DNA of 64,000 nt, taken from the NCBI RefSeq assembly GCF_037042905.1, contig NC_087247.1:38581420-38645419 (forward strand), written 5' to 3'. The notes beneath the pieces were generated by a model. It saw only the letters and a list, made by a program, of their open reading frames with translations. It searched no databases and was not told the origin of the DNA. The position numbers were made by a program, and so were the translations under genes. This DNA is from Lytechinus pictus. Its lineage: Eukaryota; Echinodermata; Echinoidea; Temnopleuroida; Toxopneustidae. Shown here piece by piece: positions 13,201 through 26,615 of the stretch (within the stretch, counting starts at the first letter, position 1; each line of letters starts with the position of its first letter).

Positions 13201-16200
13201 TCTTTGCCGTCAGTGCCCTTATGTACTAGTTTTCCATCTTGAAAGTGGAAGAGTGAAAAGACATCTTTGTCAGATCTACCATCATTGGTCTTCAAATTAC
13301 CATTGATGTTACTTGTGAACAGCTTTGTTAGGGCCGGAACCAACTAACCAACCAGATATTCTTCATGTTTTCTCTCTTATTGTTCAGATCGTTGTTGGAT
13401 GTCAAAGCACTCCATCTTGTAACTTAGAGTATGGTATTGTGTTGGAATACACAACTGATCCTCATCAGGATCAGTGGACTATCCTCAAACCGGCTTGTCT
13501 CCCTGGAGATGAAGAGGATGTGAGATGTGATCCATTCAGTTACCATGACAACAGCTCCTACACAGAGAATGAGTATCATCAATGGCATACTGTCACAATG
13601 GAGCTTCCAATGGATGCAGTTTCTAGGTAAGAGTGAGAAATTTTATTGACTCTCTTCTTTAATTGTCAGTCTTCCAGTACATGTAGAGTATTTACCACAC
13701 AAAGGGCACAATTTTCATCATGTTTAATTGTACATATGTATATTCATGAGAATAGCTGTTCTGTCAAACGGAGGAATGGTGAAAATGTATTTTGTTTGGC
13801 CAATTTCAAAAGAGTTTCTCTTATTATGCAGTCCAGGAAGTCACAAAGCAAACCTGTTGCTTGTTAATCAACTTTGGAATTGATAAATTGACTAGAGTAT
13901 CAACCTAAATGCTGTCTGCTCTGTGGATTTCAGTGTACAAGTAGGTTTGAGTCATTGTGTACAGATTATGCTGTTCATTGGATATATATATACTCCAGTA
14001 CCATCACAGATAAATGAATGCAGCAGATCACGCAAAAGAATGACTCTGCAATCTTTCTAGCAATTTTGTTACTGATCTTGCATATAAACCCCTCAAAAAA
14101 AGTTTGGAAATCTGTGTTTGGCCATTAATTTCTCCCAACTCCCAAGTTTACAAAATGCATATTTTACATCTTTCAAAAGATCATTTAATTCTCTTTAAAA
14201 TGATACTATACTTGTTATAATCATGCCATCACAAAAAGAGCAGGATTCAAAAGTGTTGGATGAGGTCTGAATTGAAAAGCTGCAAAACGAGCAAAAAAGG
14301 TTTGGAAATCTGAGTTTGGCCATTAATTTCTCCCAACTCCCAAATTTACACAATGCACATCTTACATCATTCAAAGGATTTAATTCTCTTTAAAATGATA
14401 TCATGCTTGTTATGATCATGCCATCACGAAAAGAGTAGGATTCAAAAGTTTTGGGTGAGGTCTGAATTGAAAAGCTGCAAAACGAGCAGAAATAGTCATG
14501 AAGGGTCAATACAGAACATGATTTTTTTGTCTGTGTCAATTAATAGAGATGAAAATCCATTCAAATCAAGCCCCTGCTTTTGTAGTGGTTCTGTGAGATA
14601 ACATGGTTTGAGTGGTGGTTTGATATACCCATGCATGTTTGTTTGTTTGTTTGTTATGTGTTTGCTTGTGCAGAGGTGTGTTTGATTCCATATTAATGTT
14701 GATGTTAAGGTGCATGAAAATAATTGAAAGAAACCGCTGAGAAACTCACTCATCACCACTGAAAAAAGAACAGTGACTTTCAATATTGTGTCATTTTGCA
14801 ACTTTTGAATTTTGACCTTGCCCCACATTTCAAGGCACTGCACCTCCATATGAACGATAATCACATCATGTAGGGTATCATTTTAAAGAAAATTAAATGA
14901 TCTATTCAGTAATATTAATTACACATTGATATTTACTAAAACCCATGAGGAATTATCGATCAAAGTCAAAAGAAACCGCTGAGAAACTCACTCAAGACCA
15001 CGGAAAAAAAAACAGTGACTTTCAATATTGTGTCATTTTGCAGCTTTTGAATTTTGACCTTGCCTCACATTTTAAGGCACTGCACCTCCATGTGAATCAT
15101 AATCATATCATGTAGGGCATCATTTTAAAGAGAATTAAATGTTTCATTGATATCAATTACACATTGATATTTACTAAAACCGAGGATAAATTATCGATCA
15201 AAGTCAGATTTCCAAACTCTTTTTGAGGAGTTTAGTAATAAGATTATTAGCTATAGTACTGATGTTTCATTCATGCATTTATTTAGTTAAAATTTCAGTT
15301 TTGGTGGGAAATTGGATCTTTAATGTTTTATTCATTCTTTTGTCACCAGCTCAACACAGTTCCGTTGGATCCAACAAGATGCATCTAGTTTGGCACCCTC
15401 GTGGGCTGTGGATGATGTATACATTGGAGAGAAGTGTCCAAACATGTGCAGTGGGCATGGACAGTGTGTAGAGGGTCCATCGTGTGTATGTGATCAAGGC
15501 TATGAAGGTGGGTCAGAGTTGAAGAATAAGTTGGAAATATCTTCAGGGTCATGGAACGCTTATCAGTTGATTCAGAGCAATTGCATACTTACATTGTTCA
15601 GAGTTATATATAGGATCATTCTCAGGGCTGGAATCAATTCAAATGACAGTTTTGGCATGCACCCTGGAAGTCTTAGAAACTCCTGGGACTCTTAACACAA
15701 AGGTTTGATAGATAACATATATGAGAGGAAACATTTGATTGGCTCTTGATTGATTGAAAACCATTGTGTTATGGATCTCTGTGGCCCATTTCATAAAGAA
15801 CTTATGATTATAACATCTTTGCCATTATGGTAAATACCACATGAACCTTCATTTTGAAGGGTTCCATGGAAGAGTTAAATAACCTCAATGAAACAGTTTT
15901 CTGATATGGAGACAACAAATATTCTTTGTTCGGCAATCTCTCAGGCTGGGAACTGTCACTTGTTTTAGAGATGATTTTGGGGGGATGAGCAAGAGTCTCT
16001 TTATGTGGTAGTCTCATGCCTTAACACAAGAACCTTGGCCTGTCGTGGGAAAGGTTAAAGAGCAATTGCCCTTCTGTCCCAATTTGTTAGTACAAATCAG
16101 TGATACTGTAGTTATTTCAGTGATTTTCCGGAGAAAAGTAAGCTGTTAATTTTTCCTATTCTTTGACTTTCAAGGTCAGTTCATTGTGTGTTTTTTTAAT

Positions 16201-18251
16201 ATTTCTCAGTTTTTTATCATGACGAATAAGTGACATACTGATGCAGAGAAACCAAATCAACAAGGCAGGCTAAGGTCATAGAGAAAATTTCATTACACGA
16301 GTCAAACATGATGTTATTTTCGATTGCCTATTTTCTTTTTTTTCTTCAGGAGAATCATGTACCCCATCCATGCCGCTCCCGACATACTTTCGCTACGGTG
16401 TTGACCGTGGTCTCATCCCATCTATGGACCCGTGGAGTGAAGTCAGTGGAGGGGGTGAAGGTCACGGGTGTGGTCCTCTTACACCCCATGCTCATGGTAT
16501 GGCCCTGTACTTCAGTGGGTGTGGTCTCAGACAGGCAGTGACTGTCGAGCTGGATACACGACTAATTGTGTAAGAACGTAATTTGTAATGATAAAACTTG
16601 ATAAACATCACCTCATAGGAATTATGATATTTAATATTTGTTGTTGCAAGAGTAGTAAAGTCTGACTAGTTGCCAGATAAATACAATCACCCCCCCCCCC
16701 CCCTTTGTGGGTCTTTTTTTTATGGTACAAAAAATAAAATGGGGATGTTAATGAAATTTGAAGTAACAATGAATTGTTATAAATATCATACTTATTTATT
16801 ATAATAATAATATTCGGCTTTTATATAGCGCTTAATCCATCGGAACGACGTGTCTAAGCGCTTTACAGATATATTATTACCTGCGGTCATCGGATTCAAT
16901 CAGTAAGTCCCACACACAATGTTTGCACATCCTCCACTCCCTGGGGAATATTCCAGTCAGCTGCCGGTGAGGCGCACACAGTACTGGACAAGCTACAATG
17001 ACTTTCACCTCCTACTTATTCCCCATACTCATTAGATGAAAATATTTCATTGAGGAAATTGTGATAATTAAAAATACAGCTAGAAAATACAGAAGAATAC
17101 CTGAAAACATGGAAACATTAGTACCTGTTCTAGCATTATTGAAACATGTTATTAGATAATGTAGATTGTCATTAGTGGTAGTTGAGAATGCCTTATTTCT
17201 ATTATCAGAACTGAAATGTAAAAAGATACTTCCTATCATTGAGTAACTTTGCTAGTCTCACTGAATTGATATAGCAAATTCAAAATGTGTTATGCACATA
17301 TTTGTATGTGTTTATGATACTTTCTTTTCCCCAAGTGGTCCTTCATTATCTCTCTTGCTTTCTTTCATTTTACCTCTACAGGGAGATTGGCTTTGTGTTG
17401 CAGATTGGAAGCAGAGATCCAAACAACACTGCTTGCCATATCAACTACTCTCCAAACATCAGGAGTAAAGCCATTCTGCTTCAGTACACCCTTGACAACG
17501 GTATCCACTGGTATCTGATCCAGAGCCACACCCCTCGAGATTACGGTGAACCTACCAGGGTGTCGTATGATCTACCCCCTGAAGCAAGGGGGGTTGGAGT
17601 CCGGTTCAGATGGTGGCAGCCAAGACATGATGGTGTGAACCAAGACCAATGGGCATTGGACAATGTAGACCTTGTCAGGTAAGGTCTTGATAATGACAAT
17701 GATGTTGATGATGATGAAGATGGTGATGATGATGATGGTAGTGATGGTGACATTGTTGATGGTGATGATTAATGAGAATTGATGATGATGATGATGATGA
17801 TAGTGACAATGTTGATGGTGATGATTGATGATGATGATGCTTCCTTTAAAGACAACCTGGAAATATATGGTCAAAACACTTTGTTTCTTTGTGTATTTCA
17901 TGTTGATTTTTTATATTTCAAAATTATGAATAAAATTGTCTCTGTCAATAAAAAACTTTCTTACAAATATATTTTATATTCACAAAAACCAGCCTGTTAT
18001 GCATACATTTTTTAATTCTTATTTTGATGTTATATCTATCTTTTCCCCTCAGTTGATATACAGAATAAATGAAGGACAGGTTTGATTTTTTCAATTCACA
18101 AGCCTTTTAATAAATCTGTGTTTATTAATAAAAAATCTATTACTATGTGAAATGAAATGTCTTTCTCACTTCAATTTTATTTTTATTGTTTTCCTTGTTC
18201 AGTTTCATCCGCAAGAAGCGTTCATCACCAGCTGAAACTCTCAAGCTGTAA
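52..18251 (+). CDS. RELN: Reelin, C-terminal 1,456 residues (5' part lies left of the window)
   Basis: Reelin is a large secreted matrix glycoprotein; in vertebrates it signals through lipoprotein receptors (VLDLR, ApoER2) to Dab1. I placed 23 coding exons at GT-AG sites: 52-160, 833-1059, 1491-1711, 2877-3030, 3974-4232, 4865-5002, 5430-5574, 6012-6180, 6873-7013, 7533-7716, 7943-8136, 8738-9104, 9405-9616, 9991-10186, 10744-10934, 11633-11739, 12260-12433, 12881-13101, 13388-13626, 15350-15507, 16350-16569, 17382-17678, 18203-18251. Joined, they stay open from the first full codon to TAA. The translation shows eight Asp-box/BNR motifs (such as [16 protein letters not shown]), four EGF modules (CSGHGQC type) and FRWWQP/WALDN motifs closing the subrepeats, the order expected of reelin repeats. 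It ends in a basic tail containing RKKRSS. The start and signal peptide lie outside the window. Family assignment is firm; single exon ends could be off by a few bases. Confidence 0.95.
2457..2660 (+). repeat. 92-bp tandem repeat, about 2.2 copies, in a reelin intron
   Basis: The unit beginning GACATTGAACACACCCTT starts at 2457, 2549 and 2641, giving a 92-bp period. The two full copies are nearly identical (for example AATCACG versus AATCAGG), so the duplication is recent. It lies between reelin exons 3 and 4. Confidence 0.9.
4865..8862 (+). other. RELN: Reelin repeat 6, complete
   Basis: Exons 6-12 (first part of exon 12). Subrepeat A has IALGCN and Asp-box SLDMGKTW; the EGF (CSGHGQC...[10 protein letters not shown]) is split between exons 9 and 10; subrepeat B has FRFGCL, Asp-box SLDGGITW and KWWQPSHSG, ending at DNVFIGG. 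In vertebrates repeats 5-6 form the receptor-binding fragment and two lysines of repeat 6 contact the receptor; I could not align those positions reliably here. Confidence 0.8.
8863..12433 (+). other. RELN: Reelin repeat 7, complete
   Basis: Starts inside the long exon 12 (367 nt), which joins the end of repeat 6 to the start of repeat 7 without an intron. Subrepeat A has ISIGCN and Asp-box STDHGLTW; exon 14 holds the whole EGF (CSGHGSC...[10 protein letters not shown]); subrepeat B (exons 15-17) has IVIGSQ, Asp-box [17 protein letters not shown] and WALDNILIG. Confidence 0.8.
9620..9838 (+). repeat. (GAT)n microsatellite in a reelin intron
   Basis: Impure GAT/GTG-rich trinucleotide tract directly after the donor of reelin exon 13. 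Open frames across it are low-complexity artefacts. Confidence 0.85.
14087..15232. mobile_element. Foldback-type MITE, about 1.15 kb, in a reelin intron
   Basis: The ends are inverted repeats: the left reads CCTCAAAAAAAGTTTGGAAA from 14091 and the right (15205-15228) is its near-perfect reverse complement. The match extends outward to TA dinucleotides at 14085-14086 and 15233-15234, which would be a TA target duplication as made by Tc1/mariner-type elements. The left arm holds two direct copies (period about 198 bp, from 14101 and 14299), and the right arm two copies (period 242 bp, from 14729 and 14971) containing reverse-complement segments of the left arm. It has no transposase frame. It lies between reelin exons 19 and 20. 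Confidence 0.8.
16795..17033 (+). repeat. SINE-like dispersed repeat in a reelin intron
   Basis: A more GC-rich block with CGGCTTTTATATAGCGCTTA and CTAAGCGCTTTACAG in an AT-rich intron, preceded by an ATA-rich run. I recall this sequence type as a common short repeat of marine invertebrate genomes, but the family name and the exact ends are not determined here. Confidence 0.5.
17687..17838 (+). repeat. (GAT)n microsatellite in the last reelin intron
   Basis: Impure GATGAT/GATGGT tract directly after the donor of reelin exon 22. Its position mirrors the other GAT tract after exon 13. Confidence 0.85.
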
Positions 18252-21200
18252 ACAAGTCTTCCTTCATATTCTAATGAAGATCACATGATCAGTGAAGTGA
18301 CATCAATTGCAAATAGAAAACAATGATTCTGATTCGTCAATAGTATAGTGGTTCCTTTATTGGCCACTGACCCATTTACAATTGATTACAAACCCTGGTG
18401 CTCTTCCAAATGTATACATGGTGCTTCAAAAATAAACACAGATGTTATGAAAAAATATATATTCATTGATTTGTTTAAAGATTTGTTAAATACCAAGGTT
18501 TAGTAACCTTTGTACATTATTTAAGCCAACCATTCCACATAACTACATTGGACCTCCAAGTATTATTTTGTATGCTATGCTGTAAAACTACTGTATTTGA
18601 TATATGGATTTTTCTAATTTTATTTATGTACCACTAACAGCTTGTGATATTTACTACACTTGCTTTTTACCTTTTTTTTTACCTTGCTTGTATTAAAGTT
18701 TTTAGAAAAATAGAGTGAAAAAATGTGATAATTTAACATCATAATTTGCATGAATCCTGGTCTTAAACAAAAGAATCCTGTATTATTGCAACATGAATAT
18801 TTTGAATGAATTAAATTAATTGATGAAATGTTTTGTAAATGATACTAGGTGTGTTATAGATTTTAGTGCATTTTGATAGGTGGGTTTGTATTTCATTTTG
18901 AAAATCACATTTTAAGATTTGTTGTAAATAGGATTGTATAATATGAGTAATGTATGTAACATGTGAGTATATATATACATGTGAATGTTAATGTTTTGAG
19001 AAGTTGCCTCACATTCATTGGGCATTGCTAGAAATTTGGAATCGATTTCACATCCTAAACTCAATCATCAGTCTTGTAAAATTTTATTTTTAATTGGCAA
19101 TTGATTACAGGTCCCTGTAACAAAAAAGATTTGTGCTTTGTTTTAGGGCAGTATTTTCTTTTGTTTTGATAAATTTTTATTGTATGATCTAATATGAAAT
19201 GAAAGGGTCACACACAGATGAGCATGAAGACTTTGACATTTTGAAATTTACACAAAATAATTGGTCAAGATTTCCATGATACAACCTTGCTCAACAGAAG
19301 GATCTCTTTCATGAAATTTCTAATTGAGATTCATGATTCACAAAATATTCAGTAGCGAATCAAGAAACTGTAATCAGTATCAAATTTGAATATTGTCATG
19401 TATCATCTATCTCTGAATACAGATTTCCTGGGACACACTGTAAAATTGGTTTATTGTCAGCTACATAGCTTGTTTGTTTGTAATGTGGTGTGTTGCCAAT
19501 TAATTACCTTAATTGCTTTTCACACAACGATTGTCATATTACATTACTTCCCAAGAGAAATGAATGAGAAAATTCTTATTGTGATTGTTTATCCAGTTTG
19601 CAATGATGACCCTCATGTACAATCAGTAGTGTGATAATATTTTGAATATATTGTCTACAGAATGGATGTGTAACTTCAACACTGTTCTTGTGTCGCAACA
19701 ATTTGTTTAATAATAAATCGAATTCATACTAATATTCACCTGAGGCTGATACCCATATTTGTACTTTACAAATTTATTCTGAGACTGTTGTTTTAGGATA
19801 CATAAATGATGTACATTTTAACAGAAAACAAAAAATAACATCTTAACACACAATATGTTTGAGTACATACAGTACACCAATTATTTATTTTCAATTGATC
19901 ATTTTTACAAGAATGATGTGACTTTACTAACTAAGATTGTGAGTGTGCTTTGCCAACTATTAAGAGTATAAATAATGGTACAATATCACAAATATATGGA
20001 GCCAAGGTTTTAAGCAGACTAGAATAACAGGTTTTAGAAAATCACATTCTAATTTTAACAAAAAGAAACTTTTCCAAAATGACCTTATTATAAACGTAAT
20101 AAATGATCATATAACTTTGGTACACATTTATATTAACCACTACATGGCAGGGCACAATTTCTAAATGCGTCGATTCTTTCTAGAATAAGATAAGAGGGAA
20201 AACTAAATCAATTTCATTGAACTACTAAAAACTATTAAATCAGCAGACTAAATATTCAAAGGTTGTTCCGCTTTTCCAGCTCTGATTATCACCATTTGGA
20301 ACACAATGTAAGGATGTATTTCCAATAAAGTACAAATCAAAATGAACAAACAATTGCGGTTTAAAGCATATAAATACCACAAATCTGTATAAATAGAAAT
20401 ACCTACCCTTGGTGTTACTGCATTGTAGCTAAAGAGAATAACAGGGATTTCACAACAGTGAGAAGTTACTGGCCAAGTAGGCATGGCTAAGGTACCTAAC
20501 ACAAAACATTACCGGGTAATTTCTATTATTACCTACATGTATACAAGGTATTTTTCTGTGGCAATCATTTGCCATATTTTCTCTCTTCCAGGTTTTCCCA
20601 TTGACGTTACATATAAATTCTGCAGCAGGCAATGTTCTTGAAATCTAGTTGGAACTAGTTTGTGAAATAATGCAATGTAGATCACGATGCATGCATTCCA
20701 AGCTGATCAAACCCAATAGAAATATTTGTAGGTGTTAAGTGTATCTGCTTGCCTCTGCAGCAGTTAACGTCTCAATTACTTTACGAGGATTATTTAATCA
20801 AGTTCATGAATGACCTGAAATCAGAAGTAGTGACAGGTGTAACACAAGCATATAAATTGTACCAAATAACTTGAATTACACTTTATAAAGCAGTAGGAAA
20901 TGATAATATTGACTGCCATTAATATTCGGGAGATACCTGACATCTCTCAGGAGACTGATATTGCTCTAGTCAAGACTCTGCAATATGAGACTACTTGGGA
21001 AATACATTTGGTATTTCCTTCAAAGCTAGTTTATTTCCTTCAAAGCTAGTTAATATTATATAAATATATTTTCTCTTTTTTATGGAAACCGTCATAACCT
21101 GGGAAAAACAATTTTGGCATTTTGATGTTGAGCATCATTTCATAAAGCAGTAATTATCTTTACCTTACAAATGTGCAAGTTGGTGATATCATAACTTCTT

Positions 21201-24200
21201 TTCTCTTGTGTATTTTATCAGAAATGTATTATTTCAAACTGTCATACTCTCTCAAAAGATGTTTATTGATGTTTCATAATGAGTGACAATATGGATTTTG
21301 CACAGTCCATAAAGAGTCATTCTTGCAGCAAAAGAAAGAGTGAATGCATGGCATCATCAGCTTAGTTCTTTCCATACAATCAATCACATTGAATATTTAC
21401 AACTAATGCCAAACTTGAAATTTCAAATAAAAAAAAGGTGTGTTATCTAATTCTTATTAAATTTTCATTATCCCATTTCTTCAATATTTATTCAATTGAT
21501 TTATCCAGACTGACATGAATGAACTTGGCCTGTATATATGTACACATAATAAACAAGATTGTTTAACATCATTGAGCAAATTTCATAGAAAACACAATTG
21601 ATGACAATTGGTAATGTCTCATCTGAAATACAATAGCTTATACATGCAGAAATACAAAAGAAAAAGAAGAAAGTCCAGGTATTACAACGGGAACTACAAA
21701 ACAATCATTTTGTCATCATTTTGTCATTAGACATATTGCAAAATTATTATTCAGGAAATGATTCGCAGTGCTTAATAACAATACTCTTACCATATTGACG
21801 CTCTCATTTAATTTAACAGTAGGACATTTCTGCATTTTATACAGGCTAAGTATTAAGTAGAAAAATCAAATCAAACTATTAAATATAAATATCAATCACT
21901 TCAACATCAAAAGACGGGTATTTAATTAGTAGAAGAGGATATTCAAATGGGTTGAATCTTGAATTACCAAGTGTACATGTATGTCCTTAGAAATAAAAAA
22001 ATAAGATTCTATAAAGAATACTTGAGAAACAATGGTGAGATATCTGAGGAGCTACACTTTTTCCATGTTTGTCTAAGAAGCTGACCATGATAAAGCTCAT
22101 TAAAAGCAAACAAATTCTTTAAATAAGAATACAGAAATATACTTTGCACTAATCGTATCCAGTTTATCCCGGACTACTTAATAAGGAGTAAAATCCATTC
22201 AATGGTGACTAGAGATTTACTAACTGCATGTCAGCAATGGCAAAAATCATCGCATCTAAAGCACCTAAACATAATTTAATTATAGTTTGCAATTACGTGA
22301 TGTACTTGAAGCAAATAGTTCATATAAGTACCTCTACAGACTATCTTCAGCATATTTAATTATCCTTATGATGTTCCAAGGCAGTTATGATCAAGACAAA
22401 GTAATCTATTTCAAGTGGTGCTGGAATACTGAGAACAAAAGAGAACTAGAGGGGCAAACTACTGTGGTTTAACAATACATTGCAATTGTGTACTCATTAT
22501 GGGACAGCGTTTCCTTTTCTACACTACACATGATAATATCACACCATGTGCCTTATGAAAAAGCTACAGAAAGTAGGAAAAATGCTTCAATAATGAACAA
22601 TATTTGTTTGGTAGATCGAATACAAATGGGGTCAATCTCTTAGCCATATATGACACTAAATATAAACTAAATCAATGAATATAAATAGACAAACCTTCAC
22701 ATCATGATTGCCTTTACAAAGCTATAATGGCATTACAGCTATTGAGTATAAAAAGTATGATGATATTATATCACAATCATCCACCCTTCATCCTTTTTTC
22801 TATTGATCATCATCTACAAAGTTGATGCACTATATTGTTGTCAAATAAACAATGTATGCTCATTGCTAGTCTTAATATACATGTATGTCAAAGCCAAACA
22901 AGAAACTTTTGACAAAAAAAGTGTTCACCACTCTCATTCTGCAGAAATCCATGCACCAAAATCATTAAATCTAATTTAGATCGATGATTTTTTCTTCTCC
23001 GGCAAAATAGTACATGAGTGAATGTAAACATTTCATATTGTCAAATGCATTTGAGTTTTCCTTTTATCTTAATGTATAAATTATCACCTCAACCAGAATA
23101 TGTGAATACAGTAATTATGTTAATGAATGAAAACAAAATTTCATACATCATATAATTATACAATCATGTGATGTATGCTAGTTTATTTTCATCAACATAC
23201 ATCTTTACAAATACTCATAAATGTGCACTTCTATTTTCATTGTTGATACTCTTAAAACTAGAATCCTATGACATGTACTGGTATAAACAGGGGTTGATTA
23301 TATGTACATATCCCATACCAACAGTTCCATTTGGATTGCACTTGCTAGAAAAGGTAAAATGTCATTATTCTTAACTAATTTAGCAAGTAAAAACTGCAAA
23401 ATACAAGAATACATAGTAAAGCATGAGAAACAGAGGGATAAAAAGGAAATGAGAGAGCCTTGAACAATAGAGCTGAGATTTTGACAAGTAATTTTTGTAA
23501 ACATAACTAAAATTTGGGCATTCATTGATTATCAGTTTCAGACATTGTTTATATTTTTTATGGATAGCTATAAATAATTTAAAGAGAGGTATTCTGTGAC
23601 TATTCTTAACAAAAATCAATGCAAGCTTGACACAATTTGACTAATACCCTTGTTTGTGAGAAATAAACTTGCAACTGGCAGAAAGAGTTGGTAACATATT
23701 TCTGTAATTCCATTAGACTCTGTACATGGATCACCTTGTTCAAGTATGCAATAAAACTTAATAATGGTATTGTATATCTCATCTACATACATTCAGTCTT
23801 GCATAGAATACAAACTACATGGTAGATGAAAGTAAAACACAAATTAAGTTGCAAACATTGTAATTACTAATTTCATATTTTCAACCTAAAAGTGCCCTTT
23901 CAGGAAAAGGTTAAATTTGAAGGTTCTCCTACATGTAGTTCCATAATGATCTTTAGACCTACCAAATTGAACTGAATGTACAGATGGCAACAACAGGCAT
24001 AAATAATCTTTTAAAGATGTCATAACATCAAACAGAATAATTCTTGAAGATTATTCAAAATTTTGACAAGCATGCAAATTTATATAATATAAGATTGAGG
24101 AGAATTTAACACCCCTCTCACCTAATAAGGAACTTGAAATATATACTGTATAACTAGACAAATTGAAATACAGATGTAGAAAAGAACAACAACAAAAGTT

Positions 24201-24413
24201 ACTGTATACAAAAACACAAAAGATAATCTTTTCATTCATATATTTTACCTGATGCATCATTCCTGCTCCTCTTTCCTCCTTATAAATGTCTTCCATCTTT
24301 CCCCCCAATTTATCTAACATAATATACACAATAGACAATAATTATATTATGAATATTTATATTGGTCTTCTCGTCTTTGAAGCTGGTTAACAGAAGTGGA
24401 TGGGTAGAACTCC
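18252..24413. other. Convergent gap between reelin and ARL8; 3' UTRs, nothing else recognised
   Basis: About 6.2 kb of AT-rich sequence between two stop codons facing each other. It must hold the 3' UTRs of both genes. I saw no exon with a recognisable protein, no RNA gene and no clear transposon ends. All open frames are short and without family resemblance. Confidence 0.6.
18431..18436 (+). other. Possible polyadenylation signal of reelin
   Basis: AATAAA about 180 nt after the reelin stop codon. Another AATAAA lies at 19712-19717, so the true 3' end cannot be chosen from sequence alone. Confidence 0.35.
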
Positions 24414-26577
24414 CTAGCGACCACCCCCTGACTTTGAATGCTGTATCAGCCATTGCAATGTGATATCTAGGGAAGAGATGAAAAAGGAAGGAAAACATCT
24501 GGTAATAAATTGGTCACATGAGAAGGAAAATCATATTCTTACATGTAACTACATGGAGATATCGATCAGGCAGAGAGTTTTAAAACTCATTTCTTGAGTA
24601 CTCATCAGCATAACAAGATCATGTGTAACAATGAGTGCACCTCCAGCATCATGTACACTCCATAATGAAGCATAAATTTTGACAAGCTTTAATATTTCTT
24701 CCATGCTTGTTTTAAACAGTGCTTTGTATCCTTCTGAAAAGGTACTACATAAATCCAGTTAATGTTGTTTTTATTATTTGACATAACTCAATCTAAAACA
24801 TCATTATAATTACCAATATTTTCTTTCTCTTTGCATGAGATGGAATAACAGCAGATCTCTCTGTCTTGAATAGCTGATAAGTTCATCCTTTCTATGAGTT
24901 CTTTCTCATCGTACGCTACAGGAATGTCTCTCTTGTTTCCAAGCACCAGAACCTGAGGAGGGTTAGAAACAAATAGTTTGCTGTAGCTTATCAGGAACAT
25001 TTAATTTGGCATTTTATTGCAATATCTAGAAGAGAAGCACCAACGGAAAGCGATGAAAGTGAGAGCCCTTCAACATCTGACATTATAGGCAGTACTACTT
25101 AGGCGTGCCACTATCCAACTTTTGATGCCGATTGTTTTTTTAAGCTCAAGTTCATATTAAACTCTCAAGGTTTTTTAATGTTTGCCTTTTTAAGTCACCA
25201 TAAGTGGCCCTTTCATCCTGCCTACATATACATGCAAGCCACTGTGCGAAAGCCTTCAGTCTGATATCCCCTTGTAACTTACATGTAGCATGTACATGTA
25301 GAAATATTGATAAAGGGAAACTGGATCATTGACATCATTGTCATTGGCAGTGGCATCATTGTTGTGTATTATTAATTTTCTTATTTTTATTCTTATTCCT
25401 ATTGTTGCCATCATCAACATCATTGACAGGCATCTTCACCAGCATCAGTATCATCATCATCATCATCAATATTACTATTATTTTCCCTCCAATCATCATA
25501 ATCATTAATTGGCATATTGTACAAGAGTCATCAAAGACAAACAAATATGGTGAAAAAGAAAATCAAATATACACAATAGGAGATATTTATGGATGCAACA
25601 GGGTGGGATATCCTGGAAATTGAAGAGGGAATAGACTAGCAAATGCATTGCATACATGCACAAGTACCAGGTATTGTCCCCAAGTTATCCTCACTGAATC
25701 CACCATGGTGCATCCAAGACTTATCACAAACAATAAGAAAATGCTGACCATACAATTGTATAGTTATGTATATAGTTAATAAATGTTTGATTTTCATTTA
25801 CTACAATTAGCAGATAGAGTATAGTTCTTGAATGCCATACATGCATAAATTGTATGCTGCAGAATGTGTGCATGTAGATGCCCTTCAAAAACAGATATTT
25901 CATTACAGAGAAGGTATCTTGTGATAGGCAAAAGGTGCATGTACATGTAGTACTTGTCTGTATATTGAGCCAAGTATATTTGTTTAATATCCTTCACAGC
26001 GACTTTCCATTCTTCCCAGATATCCCACGTGTGAAATTGAGGAAATGACCGCATCACTGTCTACCACAGTTCTTCTATAAGAGGAAGGAAGTATCAAATC
26101 ACATGAACATTCACATAAAGAATGATTTCTGATGACTGATTTAAAATAGAAACAATTGATACCAGACAGTTCTTGGGATTTGAAACAAATGAAGGAATCC
26201 CTACCGGAGGATTACATGTAGGTATTATGTAGGGGCCGCGGAAATGTGTGTGGGGGGGCTGGGTGGACTTCAGCCCCCTTCTTTTTTTCCAAAACCACGT
26301 ACAACTAGATTTTAATTCGTCATGCGGACGAATTAGGTGGTCTGTCGTAGAAAGATAAATACTAGTAGATAAACATGCACAATTATTTAAACAAATGAGT
26401 AGATATAAGATTGAAAGATAAATAGACAGTCAGATAGACATACATATTTAAACAGATACACATTAAAGAAAGATTGATAAACATACATAATAATTGAAAC
26501 ACATAAATATATATTAAATTGAAAGATAAATGGATCGATAGACAGATAGACAAATTCAAACAGATAGATATACGAAC

Positions 26578-26615
<38 letters not shown>

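Larger units (their letters stand above)
12881..17678 (+). other. RELN: Reelin repeat 8, complete
   Basis: Exons 18-22. Subrepeat A has IVVGCQ and a degenerate Asp-box (TTDPHQDQW, where the usual glycine is lost and the loop is longer). The EGF is split between exons 20 and 21 ([13 protein letters not shown] / GESC). Subrepeat B has LQIGSR, Asp-box [18 protein letters not shown] and WALDNVDLV, followed by the tail exon. Confidence 0.8.
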
